Shown one piece after another: positions 34,263-44,179 of a stretch of 64,000 bases of DNA. The notes under the pieces were generated by a model that had not been told where the DNA came from, ran no database searches, and saw nothing but the letters and a program-made list of their open reading frames with translations. Source of the stretch: Pseudobdellovibrionaceae bacterium (GTDB lineage Bacteria; Bdellovibrionota; Bdellovibrionia; Bdellovibrionales; UBA1609); NCBI GenBank assembly GCA_020635055.1, contig JACKAN010000011.1, positions 1-64,000 on the forward strand, read 5' to 3'. Within the stretch, counting starts at the first letter, position 1. Every line of letters begins with the position of its first letter. The position numbers were made by a program, and so were the translations under genes.

Positions 34263-35918
34263 CTAGCTTGCCAGTGTAATGTTTTTTGGTTTGGGAAGAC
34301 TAATAACAAACTCTGAGCGGCCACTTTTATCAGAATAAAACAGCTCACCTAAATGATGATTAATAATCCCATGGGAAATGCTAAGTCCCAGGCCTGTGCC
34401 CTTACCTACGGCCTTTGTGGTAAAGAAGGGGTGAAACAATTTGTCTTGAATGCTTTCGGGAACCCCTGGTCCACTATCTATTACAGAGATCTCAATATTG
34501 TCTTCCAAATCTTTAACCTTTATTGCGATCTGTTTTACAGTAGAATTCTCTATGGCATCCGAAGCGTTATTTAATAGATTCACTAAAACTTGTGCAATTT
34601 CTACTTTTCTACACATAACTACTAAGTTTTTTGGAATCTGAGGCTTTATAAATTCCACACCGCGACTTTTAAAACGTTCTTCGCACATGGAAAAAGCCTC
34701 GTAGACTATTTCTTGAATAGAAGTCGGTTTCATTTTATCTAGGCTACCGTCTCGGCTCATATTTTGAAGGCCACGAACAATGCTCGCTATTCTTTGTACG
34801 GTACTGTCAATCTTTTCTAAACTTGAATTTAATATATTGATGTCCATAACGCCCATTTCTTGCATGGTTTTAAGATTGAAAATATGATTGCTAATCACAG
34901 TAAGAGGTGTGTTGATTTCGTGAGCCACACCGCCAGCCATTTCGCCTAAGGCAACAAGTTTTGCAGATTGTGTGAGCTGCATTTGCTGCCTTTTTATTAT
35001 CTTTTCTTTTTGTTGTCTTCGTATGAGTATTCCCAAAGAGTCGGCAATGGAACGCAGGTGATTTAATCGATCCTTGTCGTTTATATTATAAAAGTTTTCT
35101 TCTTTAAAGGTAACCAGAGCGCCCAGGGTGCCTTTGGGGCTTTTTATAAGAGTGATGTCATACTTATCTTTATTTACTTTATTAAAGGGGACTCGGTTAA
35201 ACATACCATTGTCGGCTTTAAACCTCATCCGCTCGTCGCTCACAAGATATATTGCAATGGGGGAAGTTCTTTCAAACCAAGGGGCTTCCTGCAAAGTGGA
35301 AATGGATTTTTTAAGTGTTCTTTCGAAAGTTATATCTGTCAAAAGTAACTCTAAAAGATGATTCACTATTTCCTGTACTCTATGAGATACGTAAGCCTCA
35401 TGAATAAACTTTTCGCGATAACTAAAAGCAATGTAAGATATTATAAATACCAAGCCCAAAGAATTTACATGATTGAGTAAAATATATTGGTAATCGACTT
35501 GAACACCAGAGCCCAGGGCAGCAAAGGTGGCAGCAGCAAAGGTGTAAGCAAAAAAGGCAAAGAGAGAGGCTCTGGTTTGAATAATAAGTGAGACAGCAAA
35601 AATTATATAATAAGTACTGTAGGTGTAATAAGGCGACAAATCATTTAAGTAAGACACATAATACAGGTGTCCAATAAAAACCCAGGCCGCAATCTGAAGT
35701 AAATCATGATAGTAATTTTTAAATCGATTAAAAAAACTGGAATAAAGAACAACAGCCATAATTGAACTTACAATTAAGCGGCCATTAATATCCACCAGCT
35801 CACCAGGGTGTGAATTTAAACGCATCCAACCCATAAGGGGATAAAAGAATACGCCTAAAAAATTCAGTAACCTAAATAAGTTATGAATCTTTAAGTGTTT
35901 GATTTGAGCTGCTTTCAT
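34263..35918 (-). CDS. Membrane sensor histidine kinase
   Basis: The 551-residue protein has about six membrane helices in residues 15-165, a GAF-like segment (about 185-295), a coiled coil, and HisKA with His333 in GEMAGGVAHEINTPLTVISN. The HATPase_c domain has LVNLLNNASDAIE, DSGPGVP, HPFFTTK and GKGTGLGLSISHG. All catalytic motifs are present. The helix block has no obvious ligand-binding loop, so it may sense membrane state or a lipid-like signal. No receiver protein is adjacent; the gene converges on the vWA lipoprotein gene with 12 bp between stops. Confidence 0.92.
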   Translation of the reverse strand: MKAAQIKHLKIHNLFRLLNFLGVFFYPLMGWMRLNSHPGELVDINGRLIVSSIMAVVLYSSFFNRFKNYYHDLLQIAAWVFIGHLYYVSYLNDLSPYYTYSTYYIIFAVSLIIQTRASLFAFFAYTFAAATFAALGSGVQVDYQYILLNHVNSLGLVFIISYIAFSYREKFIHEAYVSHRVQEIVNHLLELLLTDITFERTLKKSISTLQEAPWFERTSPIAIYLVSDERMRFKADNGMFNRVPFNKVNKDKYDITLIKSPKGTLGALVTFKEENFYNINDKDRLNHLRSIADSLGILIRRQQKEKIIKRQQMQLTQSAKLVALGEMAGGVAHEINTPLTVISNHIFNLKTMQEMGVMDINILNSSLEKIDSTVQRIASIVRGLQNMSRDGSLDKMKPTSIQEIVYEAFSMCEERFKSRGVEFIKPQIPKNLVVMCRKVEIAQVLVNLLNNASDAIENSTVKQIAIKVKDLEDNIEISVIDSGPGVPESIQDKLFHPFFTTKAVGKGTGLGLSISHGIINHHLGELFYSDKSGRSEFVISLPKPKNITLAS

Positions 35919-36024
35919 ACTAAATTTATCGGTATTTTTACGTATTATTTACCTGGACAAAGGTGGAAATATAGTGGCACCTAGATAAAAATATTATTTT
36001 ATAATTTTTAGGAGCCATTTTATT

Positions 36025-37074
36025 GTGCAAAAAGCATTCAGATCGCCCAAGGTCCAGGTCAATTTGCCTGTTTTTATGGCTCCAATGGTGGGTTTGTCTC
36101 ATGTGGCCTTTCGAAAACTGGTTAGAAGTTATCTGCCAGAAAAGGTTAACACACTCTGGCCAACGGAAATGTTAAATAGTCGGAGGTTGCCACAGGAAAA
36201 GCTAGGCCAAACCTTACAAACCATTCGGTCCGAGGAAGAAATAGATTTAATCCCACAAATTCTTGGCAACGAAAAAGAAAATATCTTTAAATCTATAAAA
36301 ATGCTGGAAGACTGGGGAGTGAGTGGTGTTGATATAAATATGGGCTGTCCAGTTAAAAAAGCCTTAAAACACAATTACGGCGTGGCTCTTATGGGAGACC
36401 TTGAATACGCCAAACAGGTTACATCCTATGCCGTAGAAAGTGCTAATGTTCCAGTTTCGGTGAAGATACGTGCGGGATTGCAGAACGATAATAAATTTTT
36501 AACTCAATTTGTTTTAAATCTACAAGAAGTGGGGGCCTCTTGGATATGTTTGCATCCCAGATTGGCTTCCCAGAAAAGACGAGGACAGGCCGACTGGAAT
36601 CAAATCTCATTAGTAAAAAAAATATTGGATATACCAGTCATTGGCAATGGTGATATTCAAACTCTATCGGATGTTTTTCATATGTTTGATCAAACTCAGT
36701 GTGATGGCGTGATGATTGGTCGCGCCCTCACCGCCCGTCCATGGTTGTTGGGTTTAATTGCAAAGAAACTATCCATTGGCGAATCACTTCCTAGTGAATT
36801 CAATTTCCCCAGCCATTGTGATGAAGAGGCCTATGCCTATGGAAGGTCTTTGTTGAAATTTATTAATAATTGTATCGAATACTTTCCTGAAGATTTTGGT
36901 GTAAAACGAATTCGGTTCTTTATCAAAGTCGGTCATCCTTGGCTTAATTTTGGTCACGAGTTGTACGCTAAAATTAACAGTGCAAACACTTATGAACAGG
37001 CGGTAGAGGTCGTTGATAACTTTTTTAAGGCACCAGGCTTGAGGATGAGCGCTTATACAGACCTAAAATACTAG
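36025..37074 (+). CDS. tRNA-dihydrouridine synthase
   Basis: The 349-residue flavoenzyme reduces specific uridines in tRNA using NADPH. Family features: FMAPMVGLSHVAFRKLVR at the N-terminus, GVDINMGCPVKKALKHNYGV, VSVKIRAG, the flavin-phosphate site GNGDIQTLSD and the DGVMIGRALTARPW loop. A C-terminal helical tRNA-binding region follows. The GTG start has GGAG about 10 bp upstream. The subfamily (A, B or C) cannot be settled from sequence alone. The stop overlaps the convergent TPK-like gene by 4 bp. Confidence 0.92.
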   Translation: MQKAFRSPKVQVNLPVFMAPMVGLSHVAFRKLVRSYLPEKVNTLWPTEMLNSRRLPQEKLGQTLQTIRSEEEIDLIPQILGNEKENIFKSIKMLEDWGVSGVDINMGCPVKKALKHNYGVALMGDLEYAKQVTSYAVESANVPVSVKIRAGLQNDNKFLTQFVLNLQEVGASWICLHPRLASQKRRGQADWNQISLVKKILDIPVIGNGDIQTLSDVFHMFDQTQCDGVMIGRALTARPWLLGLIAKKLSIGESLPSEFNFPSHCDEEAYAYGRSLLKFINNCIEYFPEDFGVKRIRFFIKVGHPWLNFGHELYAKINSANTYEQAVEVVDNFFKAPGLRMSAYTDLKY

Positions 37075-37664
37075 GGGTTAAGAAAAATAAACACGGGATT
37101 GTTGTTTTCCAATTCAATTAGGCCTTTAGAGTAATTACTTAAACCATGACTAGAAACAGACTTTAATGGTTTTTCAATTAAGGTGTAGTCACAATCTCCT
37201 TGAAGGGTAACTATCGTTTCACCAAAACAAAATAAACTGAAAGTCCCCTTAAATTTGATAGTCCATTTTCCGGCACTTTTAACTATAATGGAACTATCGA
37301 GAGCTACAGTGGTATTCGTTCTGGTTTTTAAAAACTGATGGACTTCAGCAAAATTCATAAGCTCGTGGTCTTTGCGACCACCTAAAAAACCCTTCAAATC
37401 TATACTTTTAAAATGAGAGGAGAGTTGTCTTAAAACATAGGCTAAGTCTGATAAATCTTTTTGTGGATCAATGCTTTGATCCAACTGCAAAAAGGAAGAA
37501 TCGCCATCGCCGATAGAGTAGCCTATTTGTGGTTGAGTTTTAAAAATCACAGCTCCATCCACAAAAATTATAGGGTCTTCTTGAATTAATTCTTCAGAAA
37601 GGAGAGGTCCAACTATTGTGATTTGCTCACATTCATCGAAACTTTTTAGATAGTGCATTATCAT
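37071..37664 (-). CDS. Thiamine-pyrophosphokinase-like protein
   Basis: The 197-residue protein has IIFVDGAVIF, GYSIGDGDSS and LGGRKDHELMNFAEV, which match the substrate and metal site of thiamine pyrophosphokinases (GDxDS and GGRxDH). The C-terminal half (FSLFCFGETIVTLQGDCDYT, SSHGLSNYS) fits the beta-sandwich thiamine-binding domain. It should make thiamine pyrophosphate from thiamine and ATP, although several positions differ from the common enzymes. The start may be 37664 or the ATG two codons later. The gene is 8 bp downstream of the small secreted-protein gene on the same strand. Confidence 0.78.
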   Translation of the reverse strand: MIMHYLKSFDECEQITIVGPLLSEELIQEDPIIFVDGAVIFKTQPQIGYSIGDGDSSFLQLDQSIDPQKDLSDLAYVLRQLSSHFKSIDLKGFLGGRKDHELMNFAEVHQFLKTRTNTTVALDSSIIVKSAGKWTIKFKGTFSLFCFGETIVTLQGDCDYTLIEKPLKSVSSHGLSNYSKGLIELENNNPVFIFLNP

Positions 37665-37672
37665 TACAGAAA

Positions 37673-38065
37673 TTACTTTTTTGGTTTAGCAGTTACATGG
37701 ATGCTATCTGGTAATTTTAATTTGGACCAATTAAAGTTTATTAAACCTTGGTGATAAAACTTTTCCATAAGGAATTGGCTCGACACAGCTTCTGTAGATG
37801 GAAAGCTTAAAGCGCTGATCTTATCATAACTTTGTTGATTTAATTCCAGTTCCGATTGAAGTTCTAAGAGAATTTGTTGATCTGGCAAAATGTCATCCAC
37901 CAATAACATAGAAGAGATTTGTGGGGCGGGGAGATCTTTTAATGGATCTAATTCCTTAAGTTGAGAGTCTGCAATCATACAAGCGGGTTCGTTGCATATA
38001 GAGGCAAAAGAGTTGAAAGTATTTGAGCATAGGAAAAAAAGAAAGAGAGTTATAATTTTATTCAT
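37673..38065 (-). CDS. Small secreted protein of unknown function
   Basis: The 130-residue protein has a signal peptide (MNKIITLFLFFLCSNTFNSFA) and a mature part with two Cys close together (SICNEPACMIAD), an amphipathic helix (QQILLELQSELELNQQ), and a basic C-terminus. I recognise no family. It is transcribed with the TPK-like gene 8 bp downstream, which may be coincidental operon membership. Confidence 0.6.
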   Translation of the reverse strand: MNKIITLFLFFLCSNTFNSFASICNEPACMIADSQLKELDPLKDLPAPQISSMLLVDDILPDQQILLELQSELELNQQSYDKISALSFPSTEAVSSQFLMEKFYHQGLINFNWSKLKLPDSIHVTAKPKK

Positions 38066-38181
38066 ACAAATTTTATAGCAAAAACAAAGCCAATACTCAA
38101 TGAGTTAAATATTCAATGATTTGAACTTGAAGAATTGAATGTTAATTTGTGTTTGTTAAAAATACATGTTTGTCAGCAAAA

Positions 38182-38775
38182 CTACCAACCCAGTTCAGTA
38201 AAATCTAAATACTGTCTCCATGATTCTGGGATTTTTTTGGATTTGTATTTTAAATCGGATTGTGGAAGCCAATGAGGCTCTTCAGGTAGATTTAAAGGTG
38301 TTTTTCCAAATTCTTGTAATGTCTTGCTTCCTTTTCTGTTATTGCACTTATTGCAAGCTGTAACGACATTGTTCCAACAGTGTTTTCCGCCCTTGGAAAT
38401 GGGGTGAACATGATCGACAGTTAGATTTTTTTTATGAAAATAGGACTGGCAGTATTGGCACTGGTACCCATCGCGAAGGAAGATATTTTGCCTTGTAAGT
38501 CGCACGCCTTTATTGCCATGTAGATTAATATATTTCTTGAGTTTAATAACTGCTGGCAATGGAAATTCTTGAGAAATGGATCGTACTTGGGTTGAGTGAA
38601 AATCCAAGACTTCGACTCTCTCCTGTAGCCATAACAGGATGGCCTTTTGCCAGTGAATTATCTTTATAGGCTCATAACTGGCATTCAAAATGAGGGCGTG
38701 AGCTAGATCCTTATTGAAGTCATACCTCCTTGATCCTCTATCTATTATTCTCCCAATTTTATAGCAAAAGCGCAA
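38182..38775 (-). CDS. HNH endonuclease family protein
   Basis: The domain FLRDGYQCQYCQSYFHKKNL-TVDHVHPISKGGKH and ACNKCNNRKG is a full HNH nuclease motif with two CxxC zinc pairs. The N-terminal part (ALILNASYEPIKIIHWQKAI) is typical of a widespread bacterial HNH group of about 165-190 residues. The start is doubtful. A strong AAGGAGGT site at 38724-38731 is followed directly by an ATG at 38723 that is one frame off and stops after six codons. The in-frame start is TTG 38775, further out than the family usually begins. Either start selection is unusual or one base is wrong here. Confidence 0.82.
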   Translation of the reverse strand: MRFCYKIGRIIDRGSRRYDFNKDLAHALILNASYEPIKIIHWQKAILLWLQERVEVLDFHSTQVRSISQEFPLPAVIKLKKYINLHGNKGVRLTRQNIFLRDGYQCQYCQSYFHKKNLTVDHVHPISKGGKHCWNNVVTACNKCNNRKGSKTLQEFGKTPLNLPEEPHWLPQSDLKYKSKKIPESWRQYLDFTELGW

Positions 38776-38896
38776 TAGACCAGACCAAGGGCCAAGGTAG
38801 TTAGGCTGAGTGACTCAAAATTATACAGTTTTCAAACAAACATTTGTTTTGGGCTTTTCCTTGCGTTTTTAGAAGAAAAAACGTTAATTACCCACC

Positions 38897-39751
38897 ATGA
38901 ATATTAAGAATACGGAAAATTATAAATTGATTGATTGTGGCGAGTTTAAAAAACTGGAGCAAGTTGGGTCTTTAAAGATAGTGAGGCCTGCGGCAAGTGC
39001 CTTTTGGAGAAAACAAAACCCAGAAAAGTGGAAGTCTATGGACTGGGAATTTGAAAGAAGCGATAGCGGCAAGGGTCAATGGAAAAACATTAGCTCACAA
39101 AAATTTGAAAAGATCTCATTGCAATGTGGGCCTATAAAACTATTTATTAAAGCCACACCATTTGGACACATGGGTCTTTTTGCAGAACAAATTCCTTATT
39201 GGAAAAAAATCATTAAAAGTTGCCAGGAACATGGCCAACCCATGAAAGTTTTAAATCTTTTTGCTTACACGGGTGGTTCCACAATAGCGGCGGCATTGGG
39301 TGGAGCGGAAGTTGTACACGTAGATGCTTCTAAAACAAGTATCGATTGGGCTAAAGAAAATGCTCAGCTCAATGGTTTGGAAGAAGCCCCTATCCGCTGG
39401 ATGTTGGATGATGTATCTGCCTTTATAAAACGTGAAATTCGTCGGGAGAATAAATACCAAGGAATTATTTTGGATCCGCCCAGCTATGGCCGAGGAACAA
39501 AAAATCAATTGTGGAAAATCGAGGAAGATCTTCCGGATTTAATTGAAAAATTAAAATTATTATTGAGTGAAGACTTTAGCTTTTTTCATTTGTCGGCCCA
39601 CACTCCGGGCCTGTCGGCTTTGGGTTTAGAAAATCTTTTGAAATCAATATTTGGCAATGATTTTCAGTTTATTACCGAAGAAATGTATATCCCTGTAGAA
39701 ACTGGTACAACTCTTCCAAGTGGTACCAGTTGTTGGATGATTAGAAAATAA
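38897..39751 (+). CDS. SAM-dependent methyltransferase (RlmI/RlmK-like)
   Basis: The 284-residue protein carries the Rossmann motif I VLNLFAYTGGSTIAAALGGA, motif II VHVDASKTSIDWAKENAQLN, and the catalytic motif ILDPPSYGRG. This set is typical of the RlmI/RlmK class that methylates 23S rRNA, and the N-terminal part (GLFAEQIPYWKKII) matches too. It lacks the PUA domain of E. coli RlmI. The exact target is not known. Cytoplasmic, single gene with its own start region. Confidence 0.85.
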   Translation: MNIKNTENYKLIDCGEFKKLEQVGSLKIVRPAASAFWRKQNPEKWKSMDWEFERSDSGKGQWKNISSQKFEKISLQCGPIKLFIKATPFGHMGLFAEQIPYWKKIIKSCQEHGQPMKVLNLFAYTGGSTIAAALGGAEVVHVDASKTSIDWAKENAQLNGLEEAPIRWMLDDVSAFIKREIRRENKYQGIILDPPSYGRGTKNQLWKIEEDLPDLIEKLKLLLSEDFSFFHLSAHTPGLSALGLENLLKSIFGNDFQFITEEMYIPVETGTTLPSGTSCWMIRK

Positions 39752-39766
39752 TTTTATTAACTTAAC

Positions 39767-40048
39767 TTAGCAAACAGGATGTTTACAGGCGAGATGGATA
39801 TAATCCTCTTCCACGGCATCACGGCCTTCAACAAGAGCTTTTTCAACATCTTTAAGCTCTTCCATCACATCTTCAAGGCGGGTGTGTTGATCAATTTTTA
39901 AGATCACGATGTCGCCACCGAGAAGTTCGTTTATATTATTTAGCTCTTCTTGGACAGTTTGAAGCTGTACGGACGAAGAGCTCATTTTAGCATTTGCACC
40001 AAAAGGGAGAATTAAGGCTAAAGCCATTATAAGAGATAAATTTTTCAT
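39767..40048 (-). CDS. Small secreted helical protein
   Basis: The 93-residue protein follows a GGAGGGC site and has a signal peptide (MKNLSLIMALALILPFGANA). The mature part is a heptad-like helix (VQLQTVQEELNNINELLGG, then LEDVMEELKDVEKALVEG) ending in CKHPVC with two Cys. It could form a coiled-coil dimer in the periplasm. No family recognised. Confidence 0.68.
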   Translation of the reverse strand: MKNLSLIMALALILPFGANAKMSSSSVQLQTVQEELNNINELLGGDIVILKIDQHTRLEDVMEELKDVEKALVEGRDAVEEDYIHLACKHPVC

Positions 40049-40310
40049 CTGCCCTCCTTAAGATACCTATAAGCAGGCACCGGACGTACTTGATTATTAC
40101 AAATTATAGGCCAAAAATACAGAGGTTCAATTCAAAAATAAGACACGCTCAGATCTAAAAAAGGTGCAATTTGCTACCACTTGAGCCAGGGATGGTGTAA
40201 GAAATACCTCATTTGGTATATAGCCCAGTTGTGTGTTGCCTGGCGGCATTAGTATAACTGATAATAGCAAAAACACTGTAATTCTAATCTTTATTGCCTA
40301 TAATTTTAAC

Positions 40311-40919
40311 ATGTTCCGACTTTTAGTTCTATTGATTCTGCTCTCTGTCCAGGTTATGGCGAGCGAGCCGGAAGCAAAAAAAATCTTTATTTTAGGGGAT
40401 TCTTTAACGGAAGGTTACGGCGTATCCAAGGAAGAAGCTTTTCCTCAGCAACTCAATAAGTTGCTAGAAAAAGTATACGGCACAAAGTACCAGGTGGTGA
40501 GCGCGGGAATCAGTGGATCCACCACGGCAAGTGGATTTAAAAGATTGCAGTGGATAACTAAAGCTAAGCCTTTTTTGATAGTGCTAGCTTTGGGAGCCAA
40601 TGATGGTTTGCGTGGACTGCCGATTGAAGCAACTAAAAATAATCTTGTTAAAATGTTGAGTTACTTAAAAGAACAAAAAGTGAAAGTGGTACTCGCAGGG
40701 ATGAAAGTGCCACCCAATTATGGCAAAGACTACTCAAAAGAATTCGACAATATTTGGACGGATCTTAAAAAGAATTATTCTGTAGAGTTAATTCCTTTTT
40801 TATTGGAGTCTGTGGCCGGAGAAAGAGGGATGAATCAGGAAGATGGGATTCATCCCAATGCCAAGGGGCACAAGGTGATCGCTGAAAATATTTTTAAAGT
40901 TTTAAAGGAACATTTATGA
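40311..40919 (+). CDS. tesA: Periplasmic arylesterase/lysophospholipase TesA-like (SGNH hydrolase)
   Basis: From ATG 40311 the protein has a signal peptide (MFRLLVLLILLSVQVMA) and the SGNH blocks: FILGDSLTEGYG with the nucleophile Ser, SGSTTASG, LGANDGLRG, and DGIHPNAKGH with the Asp/His pair. The length is close to 200 residues, as in E. coli TesA. It cleaves thioesters or lysophospholipids in the periplasm. It overlaps the ABC ATPase gene by 4 bp; tesA beside a YbbA/YbbP-type transporter is a conserved arrangement, known in E. coli although divergently oriented there. Confidence 0.88.
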   Translation: MFRLLVLLILLSVQVMASEPEAKKIFILGDSLTEGYGVSKEEAFPQQLNKLLEKVYGTKYQVVSAGISGSTTASGFKRLQWITKAKPFLIVLALGANDGLRGLPIEATKNNLVKMLSYLKEQKVKVVLAGMKVPPNYGKDYSKEFDNIWTDLKKNYSVELIPFLLESVAGERGMNQEDGIHPNAKGHKVIAENIFKVLKEHL

Positions 40920-41581
40920 TTATTGATTTCCAAGGAGTTACTAAAGTTTTCTCTCAAGGATCGCAATCTATTGCAGTATTAGATCAATTGAATTTACAGA
41001 TTCAGGAGTCACAATCTATAGCTATAGTTGGCGAGTCGGGAAGTGGTAAATCTACTTTATTAAGTTTAATTGCAGGACTGGAATCTCCATCCTCTGGGGA
41101 GTTGAGAGTATTAGGAAAAGACTATTGGCAAATGGACGAAGATGAGATTACAGTTTTTAGAGGAAAAAACATAGGTATCGTATTTCAAAGTTATTATTTG
41201 GTACCCTATTTAACTGCCTTAGAAAATATAATGTTACCACTTGAAATTAATGGACTTAAAAATGATTTGGCAAGGGGTGAAGAGCTACTGAGGTTAGTAA
41301 AGTTAGATCATCGAGGGGGGCATTTCTTTCATCAACTGAGTGGCGGTGAGGCGCAAAGAGTGTCTTTGGCAAGAGCTTTGATACATAGGCCATCACTTAT
41401 TCTTGCTGATGAGCCCAGCGGAAATCTAGATGAAGAGACAGGGCAGCAAGTGATGGATCTACTTTTTAATTTAGTTGAAAAATCTAATTCTACTTTGGTT
41501 TTGGTAACCCATAACAGAAACTTGGCAAAAAAGTGCCAAAAAACCTTATGGCTAACCCATGGCCAACTTAAGGAAATATAG
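40916..41581 (+). CDS. ABC transporter ATPase (YbbA/LolD-like)
   Basis: The 221-residue protein has the Walker A motif GESGSGKST, Q-loop QSYYLVPYLTALENI, signature LSGGEAQRVSLARAL, Walker B LILADEPSGNLDE and the switch His in VTHNRN. The sequence type is that of the MacB/LolD/FtsE branch (VFQSYYL, TALENIMLPLE), which drives mechanical movement of envelope lipoproteins or lipids rather than classic transport. The permease gene starts inside its stop codon (1-bp overlap). Confidence 0.92.
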   Translation: MIIDFQGVTKVFSQGSQSIAVLDQLNLQIQESQSIAIVGESGSGKSTLLSLIAGLESPSSGELRVLGKDYWQMDEDEITVFRGKNIGIVFQSYYLVPYLTALENIMLPLEINGLKNDLARGEELLRLVKLDHRGGHFFHQLSGGEAQRVSLARALIHRPSLILADEPSGNLDEETGQQVMDLLFNLVEKSNSTLVLVTHNRNLAKKCQKTLWLTHGQLKEI

Positions 41582-44112
41582 TGATTTTTAAATTAGCTTA
41601 CTTGCAAATTTCCAGAAATCTAAAATTCAGCCTTATGCTATTAAGTAATTTACTGATTGGCATGTCTTGTTTTTTACTATTGATATCTGTTAAAGACTCT
41701 GTGTTGAGTTCTGTTCATCAGAGTTCTAAAAAATACATGGGTGCTGACCTAAGGATTTATTCTCGGCAAAAAATAAACACAAAAAAACTATTGCGAGTAG
41801 AAAAGCTCCTGCCACAAGAAAGATCTCGAAGTAAAATGAATGAGCTTTACACAATGGTTAAGGGCAAAGGTCGGAGTCGTCTTATTTTACTAACGGCTGT
41901 CGACGAACAGTTTCCATTTTATGGCGAATTTAAATTAGAAAAAAAGGGCCTAGTTTTTGGTGGGCAAAAAAAATCTATAATTGGAGACTCCCGAGTTTGG
42001 GTGTACCCAGAAGTCTTAAAGCAGTTGAATTTAAAAATTGGCGATAGCATTAGCTTAGGCAATGGCGAGTTTATCATTGATGATGTGATGCTAGAGGCCT
42101 CAGGACAAGCTTCGGGGTGGTCGGCGATGGCCCCACTCATTTATTTATCTTTTGAAAGCTTAGAAAAAACAGGCTTGATAAAAAAAGGCAGTACGCTTTG
42201 GCAAAGCTATTTGTATAAAATCCCATCAACAGAAGATCCTGTGGCTTTAGAAAAGAAAATAGATCGCTCATTAAAGAGCCCTTCTTTAAAAGTAGAGAGT
42301 CATATTAGTTCTGGAGAACAGGCCTCCCGCTTAGTGTTGTATTTTACTGACTTTTTAGGTTTGTCTGGATTGGTGGTTTTATTTTTATCTATTATTGGTG
42401 TGTACTTTTCTTTCCATACCTTTGTGTATAACCAGTTAAAATCCATTGCTGTATTGAAATCGGTGGGATTAAAGTCTTCAAATATAAAATGGATCTTTTT
42501 CTTACAATTTTTAACATTATCAACTTTAGCCTTTATGATTTCTATATTGATTGTGACAGCCCTACTTCCGATTATGAATTACTATTTACATGAGCTTTCT
42601 TTTTTTGATTTAAGTTTGGATCTCTCCTTAAATAGTCTTTGGGTTTCATTGGTTATTTTGTTGGTACTAGCATTTTTTTTAAGTTGGCCGATAATAAGTT
42701 TTCATACTCAGGTGAGTGTAAAGGCTCTTTTTTCTGATCAGGTAAAAAATGAAAATGAATTCTCAATAAAGAAAATATTTATGTATTCGCCCTTAGCCTT
42801 GATTTTTGGCTTATTATCTGTGTGGATTGCAAAGTCATGGGTGACGGGGGGTGTGTTCTGGTTGAGTTTAATAATAATCTTATTTTTTACGGCTGTAATT
42901 TGGTGGTTATTAGTTAAAGTCCTTACAACATTTATTGTCCCGAAGCCATGGGCTTGGCATTTTAAATCTTGGTTGAGGCGGCCACTGCCAGCATTGCTGG
43001 TGTTTGTATCTATAAGCTCGTCGGTTTTTCTTGTAAATTTTTTAGTTTTTATTGAGGGGAGAATTTACAATGAACTTTTGTTTGATGGCGCTAAAGGGCG
43101 ACCGAGTTTATTTATTTTTGATATTCAAGAAGAGCAAACGGAAACCCTTAAAGCTATTGCGAAAAAAAATAATTTTGACTTTAACAGTTTTGCCCCAATG
43201 ATTCGCTCAAAGTTGACTAAAGTAAATGATATAAATTTTGAAAAAATATCCGAGGATATTCTTTTTGAAACTCGCGAAAGGGAGAGGGAAGAGCGATTTA
43301 GGAATCGAGGAATGAACTTAACTTACCGACAAAAATTGTCCCCATCAGAGTCCATTGTGAACGGAGAGGATTATGTAGGGGTCTTCTCTGGTCAGGGTTT
43401 GCCAAAGATTTCTTTAGAGAAAAGATTTGCTGAAAGATTAAATATTAATCTAAATGATAAACTGACTTTTGAAATTCAAGGAGTGGAAGTAGAAGCTCTT
43501 GTAAAAAGCATTAGAAACATACGGTGGACAAGTTTTGAACCCAATTTTTTTATACAGTTTCCTCTCGGAGTTCTTGAGTTAGCACCAAAAACATTTATTG
43601 CTTCAACACCACAACTAGATGAAAAAACAAGCGAAGCTTTCCTGTCCCAACTTTTTGATGAAGCCCCCAATGCTTCTGTGATTGATGTTGGCCGCATAAT
43701 CAATAGGATTTCAGGTTTAATTCGCAAAATGTCTTTAGCTCTAAAATTTATCACGTTTATGGCAATGGCCTGTGGACTTTTAATTATATTTTCAATTAGC
43801 CGTAGCCAAATTAAACAAAAATCTAAAGACATTGTATTGTTAAAATGGTTAGGCTTGTCCCAGAAACGCCTTAAGAAAATCTATATAATCGAATTCACAT
43901 GGATTGCTTTTTTAAGTTCAGTTCTAGCTTTATTGATGTCGCACGTTATGACCTTAGTGATTGGCAAAATAGTGTTTGATAGCTTATGGTGGGGCCAAAG
44001 TGCAGTTCCTTATGCAAACATACTTGTTGTGAGTCTCACTTCGTGGCTAGTAGTTTATCTAGTAATTAATAAAATATTTAACATCAAGACTAAGAGCCTG
44101 GAAAGCATTTAA
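41581..44112 (+). CDS. FtsX-like ABC transporter permease (YbbP-like)
   Basis: The 843-residue protein has a membrane helix near the N-terminus (SLMLLSNLLIGMSCFLLLI), a large periplasmic region, a central helical block (LSGLVVLFLSIIGVYFSFHTF), and two FtsX-type segments with SVKALFSDQ and MALKFITFMAMACGLLII-like runs. This is the two-FtsX, long-loop architecture of YbbP/YcfU-type permeases. With the ATPase and tesA it forms a conserved operon, presumably moving lipid or lipoprotein substrates to the periplasmic esterase. GTG start. Confidence 0.88.
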   Translation: MIFKLAYLQISRNLKFSLMLLSNLLIGMSCFLLLISVKDSVLSSVHQSSKKYMGADLRIYSRQKINTKKLLRVEKLLPQERSRSKMNELYTMVKGKGRSRLILLTAVDEQFPFYGEFKLEKKGLVFGGQKKSIIGDSRVWVYPEVLKQLNLKIGDSISLGNGEFIIDDVMLEASGQASGWSAMAPLIYLSFESLEKTGLIKKGSTLWQSYLYKIPSTEDPVALEKKIDRSLKSPSLKVESHISSGEQASRLVLYFTDFLGLSGLVVLFLSIIGVYFSFHTFVYNQLKSIAVLKSVGLKSSNIKWIFFLQFLTLSTLAFMISILIVTALLPIMNYYLHELSFFDLSLDLSLNSLWVSLVILLVLAFFLSWPIISFHTQVSVKALFSDQVKNENEFSIKKIFMYSPLALIFGLLSVWIAKSWVTGGVFWLSLIIILFFTAVIWWLLVKVLTTFIVPKPWAWHFKSWLRRPLPALLVFVSISSSVFLVNFLVFIEGRIYNELLFDGAKGRPSLFIFDIQEEQTETLKAIAKKNNFDFNSFAPMIRSKLTKVNDINFEKISEDILFETREREREERFRNRGMNLTYRQKLSPSESIVNGEDYVGVFSGQGLPKISLEKRFAERLNINLNDKLTFEIQGVEVEALVKSIRNIRWTSFEPNFFIQFPLGVLELAPKTFIASTPQLDEKTSEAFLSQLFDEAPNASVIDVGRIINRISGLIRKMSLALKFITFMAMACGLLIIFSISRSQIKQKSKDIVLLKWLGLSQKRLKKIYIIEFTWIAFLSSVLALLMSHVMTLVIGKIVFDSLWWGQSAVPYANILVVSLTSWLVVYLVINKIFNIKTKSLESI

Positions 44113-44179
44113 AAAAACACTTAATAACCCGAAAAGAATAATAGAAAAAATCAATGATTTTATGGAGCTAGTAAGTTAA

